A DNA stretch of 64,000 nt from Rhizobium sp. LC145 (lineage in GTDB: Bacteria; Pseudomonadota; Alphaproteobacteria; Rhizobiales; Rhizobiaceae), in NCBI RefSeq assembly GCF_001005825.1, contig NZ_LBHV01000004.1:682001-746000 (forward strand), given 5' to 3'. This document shows, one piece after another, positions 52,718 through 61,326 of the stretch (the stretch's first letter is position 1; each line of letters opens with the position of its first letter). The notes below the pieces were generated by a model that worked only from the letters and a program-made list of their open reading frames with translations, ran no database searches and had not been told where the DNA came from. The position numbers and the translations under genes are program-made.

Positions 52718-53971
52718 ATGCGTGGGAGGACGAGTCTCGCGGGCCTGTTTCTTTGCCTGTCGTTCATCGGCGCTGCAGCGCAAACCACCTACCGCCTGCA
52801 GCCGGGCGATACGCTGCAGGTATGGATCGCGCAGGAGCCGGAACTCGGCCGCGAAATCGTCATCGCTCCGGATGGCTGGCTCTCCTTTCCGCTAGCCGGG
52901 CACCTGAAGGGGGCCGACCTCTCCCTGTCGGAACTGGAAGCCCAGCTTCTCGACCGGCTGAAACCCTATTTCAAGGACGTTCCGAACCTTACCATCATGC
53001 TGCGCCCGAACGCCCAGCATCAGTCGCTCATCTATGTTACCGGCGAGGTGGTCACGCCCGGCGAATATCCCCATCGCGCCGACATGACGGTTCTGCACGG
53101 CATCAGCGTCGCCGGCGGCGTCTATCGGACCGCTTTGCTCGCCGCCGACCAGGACAGGTCGGTAGTCGTGCAGCGCGAGGTGGAACACGCGGGCAAGCAT
53201 CTGGAAGAGCTGAAAGCCCGCATACAGCGGCTGGAGGCGGAGCTTAAGGAAGCGACCACCCTCGGCACGCCCGAAGAGCTCGCGTCCAACCCCGCGCTGG
53301 CACAGGAACAGTCGCTCCTGAATTCCCGCCGCGAGGCGGTTTCCATGGAGGAGAGGGCTCAGCGCCAGGCCGAGGAGCTCACCGAAAGGAATGCCGCCGC
53401 CCTGCGCGAACAGGTCGATATGGTCTCGAAACGGGTGGATCTCGCCAAACGCCGCCTACAAAGCATCACCACACTGGTCGCGAAGGGCGGAGCGGAAAGC
53501 TCCCAGCAAATGGTGCAGGAAGGCGTGATCGCTGAACTCGAGGGGCAGGTCAGCCGTCTGATGTCGGAAATAGCGACGGCCGAGCGGGCGCGCCTTGCGG
53601 AAAACGCCCGTTACGAAAGCGCAAGACAGGGGCGTCACACCCAATTGCTCGTGGAGCTCAACGCCGCCAGGCGCGACTATGAGGAGACCGAGGCAAGGCT
53701 CTCCGACAGCACCCGCATCATGTCGATCTACGGAGAAAATGCGCTGGCCAACCAACAGAGGGCCCGGCGCGTGCTCTCCTACCGCATAGTCCGCTCGGTC
53801 GATGGCGAGATACGGGAACTGGATGCCACGGAGACCACACCTCTTATGCCGGGGGATCTGTTGCGCTTGTCCTACCACGATGTGGAGCCGGCCCCTGTCG
53901 CAAATGCCGCTCCCGCATCCCAGCCGGAAGATCCTCCACCCGCGCAATCCACCGAAACAGTGGCGCGATGA
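52718..53971 (+). CDS. Wza/ExoF-like polysaccharide export protein
   Basis: The 417-residue protein has a signal peptide (cleavage near AAAQ, about 21), a polysaccharide-export domain starting at TYRLQPGDTLQVWIAQEPEL and an SLBB-type part at IYVTGEVVTPGEYPH. A long coiled coil (about 150-350) and a C-terminal MPGDLLRLSY strand follow. It is built like ExoF at 2558 rather than the short E. coli Wza. It lacks an obvious lipobox cysteine. GGAG precedes the ATG. It heads the operon with the Wzz-like, ATPase-like and GT2 genes. Confidence 0.9.
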   Translation: MRGRTSLAGLFLCLSFIGAAAQTTYRLQPGDTLQVWIAQEPELGREIVIAPDGWLSFPLAGHLKGADLSLSELEAQLLDRLKPYFKDVPNLTIMLRPNAQHQSLIYVTGEVVTPGEYPHRADMTVLHGISVAGGVYRTALLAADQDRSVVVQREVEHAGKHLEELKARIQRLEAELKEATTLGTPEELASNPALAQEQSLLNSRREAVSMEERAQRQAEELTERNAAALREQVDMVSKRVDLAKRRLQSITTLVAKGGAESSQQMVQEGVIAELEGQVSRLMSEIATAERARLAENARYESARQGRHTQLLVELNAARRDYEETEARLSDSTRIMSIYGENALANQQRARRVLSYRIVRSVDGEIRELDATETTPLMPGDLLRLSYHDVEPAPVANAAPASQPEDPPPAQSTETVAR

Positions 53972-54023
53972 GGAAGGGTTTCATGGCCAAAGTGTTCAGC
54001 TGCCGACACGACGAGGCGAGAAA

Positions 54024-55505
54024 ATGATCAACGAGCTGATCCGCAACATCATCTACTATTGCGAGGTTGCGCTCGCCAAACCCCTCTATGCCATCGTGCC
54101 GGTGCTGATCGCTCTTGTCGCCGGAGCGGGCATCATCCTGAGCATGCCCCGGAACTATCACTCGGAAGCCCTGCTGTTGATGGAGTTCCAGCAGATCCCG
54201 TCGACCCTGGTCTCTCCGACCGTCTCCAACGACCGGCTGCAGTTCATCGAACAGCGCGTGCTCTCCCGCAACAACCTCCTCGAACTGGCGGACAAATACG
54301 ATCTTTTCCCCGGACTGAAGAACGCCCTGCCCAAGAACAATTTCGCAGGCATCGTGCGCAATCACATTACGCTTCAGATCGAGATGACGGATGGGGCCGA
54401 CCAGATCGCGAGGAGCGCAACGGTGCGGGTCGGCTTCAAATACGGCGATCCGGCCCTGACTGCGCCGATCGTTTCGGACCTCGTGTCGCGGATCGTCGAT
54501 GAAAACAAGCGCCTGCGCACCGCACGGGCTTCCGAAACGGCGACCTTTCTCAACCGGGAGATGGACGGATTGGCACGGCGTTTTCGCGAGCGCGAAGCCG
54601 CCTGGTCCGAGTATATCGAGGAAAACAAGGAAGCCCACCCCTCGCGGATGCCGACCATCCTGATCGAGCTCCAAGCGAAGGAGCAGGAGCTTGCAACCTT
54701 CGAGCGGACCGTCGTCGCCCTCAACGAGGAAATTCGTCTTCTGGAAGCGCAGCTCCGCATGGGTGTCGAGCAGGCGAGCGATGCGAACCGTCTCCACTCC
54801 CAGATCGCGACGCTGGAAGCCGATCTCGCCGCCAAATCGCTCGTCTATTCCGATGCCCATCCGCAAGTCCGCGCGATGAGACAACGCTTCGAAGAACTGC
54901 AATCCCGGATTGCCATCGCATCTCCGGTTGCCGCAACCGAGATGCCGACGGCCGAGGAGATCAAGAACCTGCCCGCGGAATTCATTCTGGTCGCCGAGCG
55001 CATCGCCAATATCAAGCCGCGCCAGGAGCAAACTGTAAACCAGCGAAATGAACTCGCCGGGCGGATCAACCGCTTGAGGGAAATCATCTCGCGTGCGCCG
55101 GAAGTCGAGGCGCAGATCCAGGCCAACGAAGCGGAAAAGCTTTCCCTGCAAAGAAGCATGGATGAGATGCAGGCCAAGCTCGACACCGCGCTTCTCGGCG
55201 AGCGGCTCGAGGAACGCCAGGCCATGCAGCAGATCGATATCGTCGAGCAGCCGGAGATCCCCACGGGCCCGTCCGGCCCGCGACGCCTCTATCTGGCGCT
55301 CGCCGTATGCGTCGCCGCCGGTGCTGCCGGCCTTGCGGGGATCTATGCCGCCCATCTTTTCGACGGTTCAATCCGTGGAACATTTGACCTTGCACAGGCC
55401 CTTGCAGGCCAGACGCTGGTGGTGATTCCGCGCTGGACCCCGGAGCGGCGCAGAGTAACGGCCTATTGGCGAACCCGCGGAAACGCCGGTCCGGCAGGAA
55501 CCTAG
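54024..55505 (+). CDS. Wzz-like chain-length determinant protein
   Basis: The 493-residue protein has an N-terminal helix (about 20-38), a long periplasmic coiled coil and a C-terminal helix (about 418-440), with only a short cytoplasmic tail. That is the periplasmic and membrane half of a BY-kinase/Wzz protein such as ExoP, without the fused kinase. The ATPase-like half is the next gene. The ATG at 54024 follows GAGGCGAGAAA; the in-frame extension to 53802 overlaps the upstream gene and is not credible. Confidence 0.88.
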   Translation: MINELIRNIIYYCEVALAKPLYAIVPVLIALVAGAGIILSMPRNYHSEALLLMEFQQIPSTLVSPTVSNDRLQFIEQRVLSRNNLLELADKYDLFPGLKNALPKNNFAGIVRNHITLQIEMTDGADQIARSATVRVGFKYGDPALTAPIVSDLVSRIVDENKRLRTARASETATFLNREMDGLARRFREREAAWSEYIEENKEAHPSRMPTILIELQAKEQELATFERTVVALNEEIRLLEAQLRMGVEQASDANRLHSQIATLEADLAAKSLVYSDAHPQVRAMRQRFEELQSRIAIASPVAATEMPTAEEIKNLPAEFILVAERIANIKPRQEQTVNQRNELAGRINRLREIISRAPEVEAQIQANEAEKLSLQRSMDEMQAKLDTALLGERLEERQAMQQIDIVEQPEIPTGPSGPRRLYLALAVCVAAGAAGLAGIYAAHLFDGSIRGTFDLAQALAGQTLVVIPRWTPERRRVTAYWRTRGNAGPAGT

Positions 55506-55558
55506 CAGACTGACATGCCGTGAATGGAAGCCGCATAGATCGCAAAGGCACAGCATCC

Positions 55559-56356
55559 ATGGAAATCATCAAGAACCTCTCGCCCAACAGCAGAATGGTG
55601 GACCGGCTGGACGATGCCGAGGTCGTCGAGTTCGACGCTCGGGCGGCGAATGTTGCGGTCAACGGGCACCACGTTTCGGAAGCAGGCTCCGCTGCCGAGG
55701 AGGTCGAACAGCTCTCCGCCGCGCTCCTTTACGCCAAGCGCATCATCGCGTTCGACAGCGACAGCTCGATGGCGCATGCTTACGACGCGCTGCGCAACCA
55801 ATTGCTGAACGAGCCGGAAGACCGCGACATGCGGGTGATTTCGGTCATCGCGCCGACACGGGGCTGCGGCGCGACGGTGACGGCCGTCAATCTTGCCTTC
55901 AGCTTCGCCCGGGTGCCGGGAACGAGCGTACTGCTTGTGGACGCCAATGCACGAAGGCCGGCGGTCGGAGATGTTCTTGGACTGCCCGATGAACCGTTAT
56001 TGGATGATCCGCTTGGCGGTTGGTTGACCTCGGTCGGTCTGCGCGGGGTGGATATCCACCTTCTGCGTGCCGCCTGGGGACCCGGCAAGATTCCGCTCGC
56101 GGCCGATCTTGCGCGAATGAGGGCGCAGGTGCGCTATGCCCGCCAGATATTGAAGCCGACGGTTACGCTGCTCGACCTGCCGCCGATGCTGAGTTCGGAC
56201 GAGGCGGTTCCGTTCGTGGACGAGTCCGACACGGTCGTCTTCGTCCTGGCGGTCAATCGCTCGAAGCTTTCCGAACTGGAGATCTGCCGCAGTTATCTCA
56301 AGCCCGGCAAGGGAATGCAGGTCGTCCTCAACAAGACGAAGAGGCACGGTCTCTGA
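55559..56356 (+). CDS. BY-kinase-like ATPase with degenerate Walker A (CpsD family)
   Basis: The 265-residue protein has the fold of CpsD/Wzc kinase domains: MAHAYDALRNQLL before the P-loop, VLLVDANARRP (124-134, Walker A') and TLLDLPPMLSSDEA (Walker B). At the P-loop the sequence is APTRGCGATVTAVNLA (98-113); the invariant lysine is alanine and the GKS/T core is lost. No tyrosine-rich tail is present. It probably acts as a non-catalytic partner of the Wzz-like protein. I use the ATG at 55559 with AAAGG upstream. It overlaps the next gene by one base (TGATG). Confidence 0.85.
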   Translation: MEIIKNLSPNSRMVDRLDDAEVVEFDARAANVAVNGHHVSEAGSAAEEVEQLSAALLYAKRIIAFDSDSSMAHAYDALRNQLLNEPEDRDMRVISVIAPTRGCGATVTAVNLAFSFARVPGTSVLLVDANARRPAVGDVLGLPDEPLLDDPLGGWLTSVGLRGVDIHLLRAAWGPGKIPLAADLARMRAQVRYARQILKPTVTLLDLPPMLSSDEAVPFVDESDTVVFVLAVNRSKLSELEICRSYLKPGKGMQVVLNKTKRHGL

Positions 56357-57345
56357 TGTCTTCCGGCCCGGATGATCTTCTCGACGGCACCGGCTTCAAG
56401 CTGGCGATCGTCATCGTCAATTTCCGCACCGCCGATCTCGTCGTCGATTGTCTGGCGTCCCTGCATGTGCCGGGAACCATACCCTCGGAAACCCGCATCG
56501 TCGTTGTCGATGGAGCCTCCGGCGACGGCTCGGCCGAGCGCATCTCAGCAGCCATCAGCGAGAACGGTTGGGCCGACACCACAGGTCTTGCTCTCGATGT
56601 GAACGGCGGCTTTGCCTATGGCAACAACCGGGGCATCGAATATGCCAGGGCGAATTTCGGCAATCCGCGTTATGTCCTGCTGCTCAATCCCGATACGGTT
56701 GCCCGGCCGGGCAGTATTACCCGGCTGGTCGAGTTCATGGACGCCAATGGCGAGGCGGGCATAGCCGGCAGCCGCCTTGAGCACCCGGACGGCAAGGGGC
56801 AGGCCTGCGCCTTCCGCTTTCCCTCCATTGCCAATGAATTCGAAAGCGAAGCCAAGTTCGGCCCGATCACCCGCCTGCTCGATCGCTGGCGCATCGCTCC
56901 CGATATGCCGAAGGAAGCCAGCCGGATCGACTGGGTATCGGGCGCCTGCATGATCGTGCGCGCGGATGTGTTGAGAGAGGTCGGCTATCTCGACGAGGGA
57001 TATTTCCTCTATTACGAGGAGCTCGATTTCTGCCTTCGCGCAGCCCGCGCCGGCTGGTCCTGCTGGCATGTCCCGGAGAGCCGGGTCGTGCATCTTGTCG
57101 GCCAGTCGACGGGCGTCACGCGGCACGATCGCCCTTCGAGACGACCGGTCTACTGGTTCGAATCCAGGCGCCGATACTACCTCAAGCACAAGGGCACGGT
57201 TTACGCGGTCCTTGCCGACCTCGCCTGGCTCGCTGGCCACCTGCTATGGCGCACCCGCCTGCTGATCGAGGGCGGCCACGGAAACGCGCCGCCGCATCTC
57301 CTGCAGGATTTCATCCGCCACGCCCGCCCCTTCCGCAGCACCTGA
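56356..57345 (+). CDS. GT2 family glycosyltransferase (rhamnosyltransferase-like)
   Basis: The 329-residue protein shows AIVIVNFRTADLVVDCLASL at the N-terminus, VVDGASGDGS, LDVNGGFAYGNNRGI, the metal motif LLNPDT and the acceptor-side WVSGACMIVRADVL...YFLYYEELDFC. This pattern is typical of rhamnosyl/galactosyl transferases of the WbbL type. The start overlaps the stop of the ATPase-like gene. It is convergent with a GT4 gene six bases downstream. Confidence 0.9.
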   Translation: MSSGPDDLLDGTGFKLAIVIVNFRTADLVVDCLASLHVPGTIPSETRIVVVDGASGDGSAERISAAISENGWADTTGLALDVNGGFAYGNNRGIEYARANFGNPRYVLLLNPDTVARPGSITRLVEFMDANGEAGIAGSRLEHPDGKGQACAFRFPSIANEFESEAKFGPITRLLDRWRIAPDMPKEASRIDWVSGACMIVRADVLREVGYLDEGYFLYYEELDFCLRAARAGWSCWHVPESRVVHLVGQSTGVTRHDRPSRRPVYWFESRRRYYLKHKGTVYAVLADLAWLAGHLLWRTRLLIEGGHGNAPPHLLQDFIRHARPFRST

Positions 57346-57351
57346 ATCACT

Positions 57352-58557
57352 CTAGGCGGTACCGGCCTGCGCCATCAGGCTTTCCAGGAGTGCCGCCGAC
57401 CTGTTGATATCGTGCCGCTCCAGCGTACGCCGGCGGCCTGCCTCGCCCTTTCGGAAGAGTTCGAAATCGCTCGCTGAAAGCGCCTGCCGCATTGCGTTTG
57501 CGAGCGCATCGAGATCGCCGGCGGGAACGAGCCAGCCATTGTCCGGCTGCACCAGCTCGGGAATGCCGGCGATATAGGTCGAGATCACCGGGCGCTTCAA
57601 CGCCAGGCTCTCCATCAGCACGACCGGCAGCCCTTCCGCGAAACTCGGCAGCACCAGCGCCCTTGCCCGCAGGATCTCGCTTCGGACGGCTTCCTGTGCG
57701 AGCGTGCCCGTCAGGATCACACTGTCCTCAAGGCCGAGCCGGCCGGTCTCCCGTTCGATCTCCGCTCTCAGCGGCCCGTCGCCCACCAGAACCAGCTTGA
57801 AATGCAATCCTTCCGCCCGGAGCTTCGCGGCCGCCTGCAGCAGCAGGATATGTCCTTTCTGCTCCGATAGGCGCGCGATGCAGAGAAGCCTCGGCTCCAT
57901 GCCATGGGCCTCCACGTCATCCTTCAGATAGCGCTCGTCGATCCCGCAGCGCACCACCTGCACCTTTCGCCAATCCTTGAGATCGGCCCAGCGCAGCAAC
58001 TGGCTACGGCCGTAAGAGCTGACCGCCACGACGAAGGAGGAGGCGCAGATCTTTTCGCCGAGCGCCAGCTTTTCAGGCCGGTCGAATTCTTCCGGCCCAT
58101 GCACCGTGAAGCTGAAACGGAGACCGCCGATCTGATGCGCCAATACAGCTACAGTCGTGGGATTGGTGCCGAAATGGACATGCAAATGCTCTATCCGGTC
58201 TTTTCGGCACCAGTCCGCCAGGATCATCCCTTCGTAGAAATAGGCGAGATGTCTGAAATACTGCCCGCGGGAGGCCCGCGCGAACCGGAACGCGCTGGCG
58301 AATGCCCGCACCGCCGAGGCGGGATTGGCTGAAAAGCTTCGCAGGACGCTTGCGAGCGCCAGCAAGGCGCGCACCTTCAGCAGGTGCCGCGTTTTCTCTC
58401 CCTCAAGAAGATCGTCGGGGTCCTTCAACTCGCCCCGGAAGGGTCGCACAGCATATCTTGCGATCTCATGCCCCCGCGCTTCGAGGGCTAAGATTTCCCG
58501 GCGTATGAAAGTATGGCTCGGCGCTGGATACTGGTTGGTGAAATACGCGATACGCAT
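57352..58557 (-). CDS. GT4 family glycosyltransferase
   Basis: The 401-residue GT-B enzyme begins IAYFTNQYPAPSHTFIRREI, contains EHLHVHFGTNPTTVA and the GT4 pattern LLCIARLSEQKGHILLLQAA followed by PSFAEGLPVVLMESLALKRPVI. It is related to the GT4 gene at 50138. The ATG at 58557 has AAGGCG upstream; the frame extends to 58698 but without support. It is a single gene, convergent with the GT2 gene at 56356 and divergent from the one at 58765. Confidence 0.9.
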   Translation of the reverse strand: MRIAYFTNQYPAPSHTFIRREILALEARGHEIARYAVRPFRGELKDPDDLLEGEKTRHLLKVRALLALASVLRSFSANPASAVRAFASAFRFARASRGQYFRHLAYFYEGMILADWCRKDRIEHLHVHFGTNPTTVAVLAHQIGGLRFSFTVHGPEEFDRPEKLALGEKICASSFVVAVSSYGRSQLLRWADLKDWRKVQVVRCGIDERYLKDDVEAHGMEPRLLCIARLSEQKGHILLLQAAAKLRAEGLHFKLVLVGDGPLRAEIERETGRLGLEDSVILTGTLAQEAVRSEILRARALVLPSFAEGLPVVLMESLALKRPVISTYIAGIPELVQPDNGWLVPAGDLDALANAMRQALSASDFELFRKGEAGRRRTLERHDINRSAALLESLMAQAGTA

Positions 58558-58663
58558 TTCGCAAGCGCCTTTTTCCTGTCCGCTCGCTGTGGCGGTCTCC
58601 TCCTTCGGGTATAGCAAAACAGGCCGCGAAGACTGAGCCGGACAAAAAGCGTAGGCGCCCCTC

Positions 58664-58683
58664 ACCCCTTCCACCAAAGGGGT
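58664..58683. promoter_or_regulatory. Inverted repeat in divergent glycosyltransferase promoter
   Basis: ACCCCTT and AAGGGGT pair perfectly around six bases, between the divergent GT4 and GT2 genes (non-coding 58558-58764). The right arm continues into GGGGTAGG (58679-58686), the same eight bases found at 25722-25729 upstream of another GT4 gene. Confidence 0.35.
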
Positions 58684-58764
58684 AGGTTTACACGCCACGA
58701 GCTAAATTTTAGAGACGGTATAGAGACTTATCCGAGAAGCGGCTGGCGCCGGAGGCGCGCCCGG

Positions 58765-59775
58765 ATGGATACGGCAACCATAGCTCACCGTGATTTTCCC
58801 GCCCTGGGCGCCACGACCGGCGTGGTCGTCATCGGGCGGAACGAGGGCGAGCGTCTGATCCGCTGCCTCGATTCCCTTGCGCCATACCGCGATCGCACGG
58901 TTTACGTCGATTCCGGCTCCTGTGACGGCAGCATCGAGGCTGCCGCCGAACGCTGCGCCTTCGTCCTGCAGCTCGACTTGACCCGACCCTTCACGGCGGC
59001 CCGCGCCCGCAATGCCGGCTTCGACGCCCTGATGCAACGCTGGCCCGATACGGCTTTCGTACAGTTCGTCGACGGCGATTGCGAAGTCGATGGCCGCTGG
59101 ATCGAAACCGCCGCAGCCTTCCTGATCGCGAGAAAGGATGTCGCCCTGGTTTTCGGGCGTCGTCGGGAGCGTCATCCGGAACGCACGATTTTCAACGCCA
59201 TGTGCGATCAGGAATGGGAAGGCGTTCCGGGCGAAGTCCAGGAATGCGGCGGGGACATTCTGATCAGGGCCTCCGCCCTATGGGAGCTTGGCGGCTATTC
59301 GAACCACCTGATCGCCGGTGAGGAGCCGGAGCTTTGCATCCGCCTGCGCAAGAAGGCTTGGCGGATTTGGCGCCTGCCCGTGGAAATGACCCGCCATGAT
59401 GCCGACATAACCCGCCTCGGCCAATGGTGGAAACGAAGCGTGCGCTGCGGACATGCCTACGCGGAAGTATCCCATCTGCATCGCGGCTCGCCATTCAGGA
59501 TCTGGACGCGGAATGTCCGCCGCTCTGTCTTCTGGGGCGGCCTCCTGCCCTTGATCGCGCTTGCCAGCGCGATCGTTCAGCCCGCCGCTCTCGGGCTCCT
59601 TCTGGTCTACCCGCTTCAGATCGTCCGTTTGGCCCGCAGGTCTCCGGCCACCCCCGCCCGCTGGACCAATGCCATCTTCGCCGTGCTCGGCAAATTCGCC
59701 GAAATGCAGGGCATCGTCCGTTTCCATATCAACAGGCTCATCGGACGGCGGCAGGCGATCATCGAATACAAATGA
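58765..59775 (+). CDS. GT2 family glycosyltransferase
   Basis: The 336-residue protein has a GT-A domain with GVVVIGRNEGERLIRCLDSL, VDSGSCDGS, the metal motif VDGDCEVD and ECGGDILIRASALWELGGY. Two hydrophobic segments at about 255-290 suggest membrane attachment. It resembles the ExoM/dolichol-phosphate type of transferase. It is encoded alone, divergent from one GT4 gene and convergent with the second SGNH gene (four bases between stops). Confidence 0.9.
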   Translation: MDTATIAHRDFPALGATTGVVVIGRNEGERLIRCLDSLAPYRDRTVYVDSGSCDGSIEAAAERCAFVLQLDLTRPFTAARARNAGFDALMQRWPDTAFVQFVDGDCEVDGRWIETAAAFLIARKDVALVFGRRRERHPERTIFNAMCDQEWEGVPGEVQECGGDILIRASALWELGGYSNHLIAGEEPELCIRLRKKAWRIWRLPVEMTRHDADITRLGQWWKRSVRCGHAYAEVSHLHRGSPFRIWTRNVRRSVFWGGLLPLIALASAIVQPAALGLLLVYPLQIVRLARRSPATPARWTNAIFAVLGKFAEMQGIVRFHINRLIGRRQAIIEYK

Positions 59776-59779
59776 GGGG

Positions 59780-60880
59780 TCAATGACCGGCCGGATAGGC
59801 GAGCGGCTTCCAGTTCGGGTCGGGCCAGACGAAGGGATTGCCGTCGGCCTCGGGCCGCGCATTCGCGAAGTAATCCCGGCAGCGCCCGACCTGGCCGCCT
59901 TCTCCCTTCATCGTCCAATAGCTTTCGCAGGCGTTTTTGGCGATTCCCTCGCGGCAATCCTCCATCGTCAGTCCGTTCAGATCGGTCTTGGCTTCGAATT
60001 CCCGCACATGGCTCCAGGCGATCGTCTGCAGTGCCTTGGCCGCCTCGGGACGCACCACGGGCGGCGCTTTCGCCCCCACCGGAGAGGCGTGATAGATGGA
60101 GGCATAGTGCACGGCCGCCATGAAATAGATGCCGAGATCGGTCAAGTGCACGTCGTCCCTGAATATCCGGTCGAGCCTCTGCTGCACCGTACCGGATATG
60201 CCCGGCACGTCTCCCTTCAGCGCATGTTCCACGAGTTCGACCATCGCGGTGCCGCCGGGCAGAACCGAAAGCCGGGCGGGACGCTCCTCTGCCTCCAGGG
60301 TGAGCTGCACCTTGCGGGCAACGCATTGGAAAACCAGCGAGGCATTCCTCTCATGCCTGATCCAGGGTTCGGGATCGGCCTTATCCACCCCCAGCCAGAC
60401 GTGGTAATAGAGCGTGCGGGCCTTGGGATTGCCCTCCACCAACCGGTCATGGAAGCTCCTGAGATAGCCGACCGAATTCTCCCAGATCACGGTGCCTATC
60501 ACCGAATGTCCCTCCGTCGCGACCAGCGTGTCGTAACGACGGCCCTGCGCCAGGCGCTTGGGATTTCGAAACTCTTCGACGACGTTCATCCCGTCGCCCT
60601 TGCGGTTCTTGCCATAGCTGTAGCCGGCCCAGCCTCCGTCACCCCAGGTGCGGACCCTCAGAGGCGAACCGATGACGATCTGCTGCTCCCAGCCGATCTC
60701 CTTTCCCAGGCTTCTTGCGATAAGCTCGATATATTCCGGCAGCGGATTGTCCATCAGGCTGTGGCCCGTATAGAGCACCTGGGCAGACTGCCGCTCCCCT
60801 TCCGTCGCCATGGATATCGAAGCGGTGGAAACCAGCACCGAGGCGGCAAGCGCAGCGCCGAATTTTGCAAGAATACGCAT
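59780..60880 (-). CDS. Secreted SGNH-hydrolase-like protein, paralogue of the one at 51386
   Basis: The 366-residue protein has a signal peptide (MRILAKFGAALAASVLVSTA...), GHSLMD (39-44) with candidate Ser41 and DDVHLTDLG with Asp242 and His245. It also has a tryptophan-rich C-terminal part (FVWPDPNWKPLAYP) and three cysteines near the end that its paralogue lacks. The ATG at 60880 follows AGGAG; a GTG at 60889 lies in that site. It is last in a minus-strand unit with the GtrA-like and Wzy-like genes, which argues for action on the exported polymer. Confidence 0.82.
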   Translation of the reverse strand: MRILAKFGAALAASVLVSTASISMATEGERQSAQVLYTGHSLMDNPLPEYIELIARSLGKEIGWEQQIVIGSPLRVRTWGDGGWAGYSYGKNRKGDGMNVVEEFRNPKRLAQGRRYDTLVATEGHSVIGTVIWENSVGYLRSFHDRLVEGNPKARTLYYHVWLGVDKADPEPWIRHERNASLVFQCVARKVQLTLEAEERPARLSVLPGGTAMVELVEHALKGDVPGISGTVQQRLDRIFRDDVHLTDLGIYFMAAVHYASIYHASPVGAKAPPVVRPEAAKALQTIAWSHVREFEAKTDLNGLTMEDCREGIAKNACESYWTMKGEGGQVGRCRDYFANARPEADGNPFVWPDPNWKPLAYPAGH

Positions 60881-60885
60881 GTTCC

Positions 60886-61326
60886 TCACTCCTTTCGAAT
60901 ATCCGCGAACGCCCAGTATTTGTTAAGGACGAAAAGGATCGCCGGCACGCCAACCCCCATGATCGGCAGGGCGTAGGTGTAGGGGTAGGCAAGCATGTAC
61001 ACGAGGACGTGGACGGTGGCCGCATTCATGAGGAAACCCGTCAGCGAGACGGCGATGTAGCGCAGGAAGCGTCGCCGCCTTTGCAGCCGGTCCATGCTCT
61101 TCGAAGGGAAAGTCCAGCTCGATTGACCCGAAAACGAAACGATGAAGGCAGCAAGGAAGCCTGCCACATTTGCAAGCGACGGCTCGATATTTGCGAGATC
61201 GATTGCCAGGCTGAAAACGAGAAGATGCACGAAAGTCGCTGCAAGCCCGACCAGGCCGAAGCGCGAAAGCTGTCCGGCCAGCTTCTTGAGGTCCGGCATC
61301 GGCAATATCTGCTTCGCAGTGTTCAT
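60886..61326 (-). CDS. GtrA-like membrane protein
   Basis: The 146-residue protein has four membrane helices and the GtrA-family features FGLVGLAATFVHLLVF near the start and VLNKYWAFAD at the end. GtrA proteins help move lipid-linked sugars across the membrane or assist a partner transferase. It overlaps the Wzy-like gene by four bases and ends five bases before the SGNH start, so all three are coupled. The sugar it handles is unknown. Confidence 0.87.
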   Translation of the reverse strand: MNTAKQILPMPDLKKLAGQLSRFGLVGLAATFVHLLVFSLAIDLANIEPSLANVAGFLAAFIVSFSGQSSWTFPSKSMDRLQRRRRFLRYIAVSLTGFLMNAATVHVLVYMLAYPYTYALPIMGVGVPAILFVLNKYWAFADIRKE

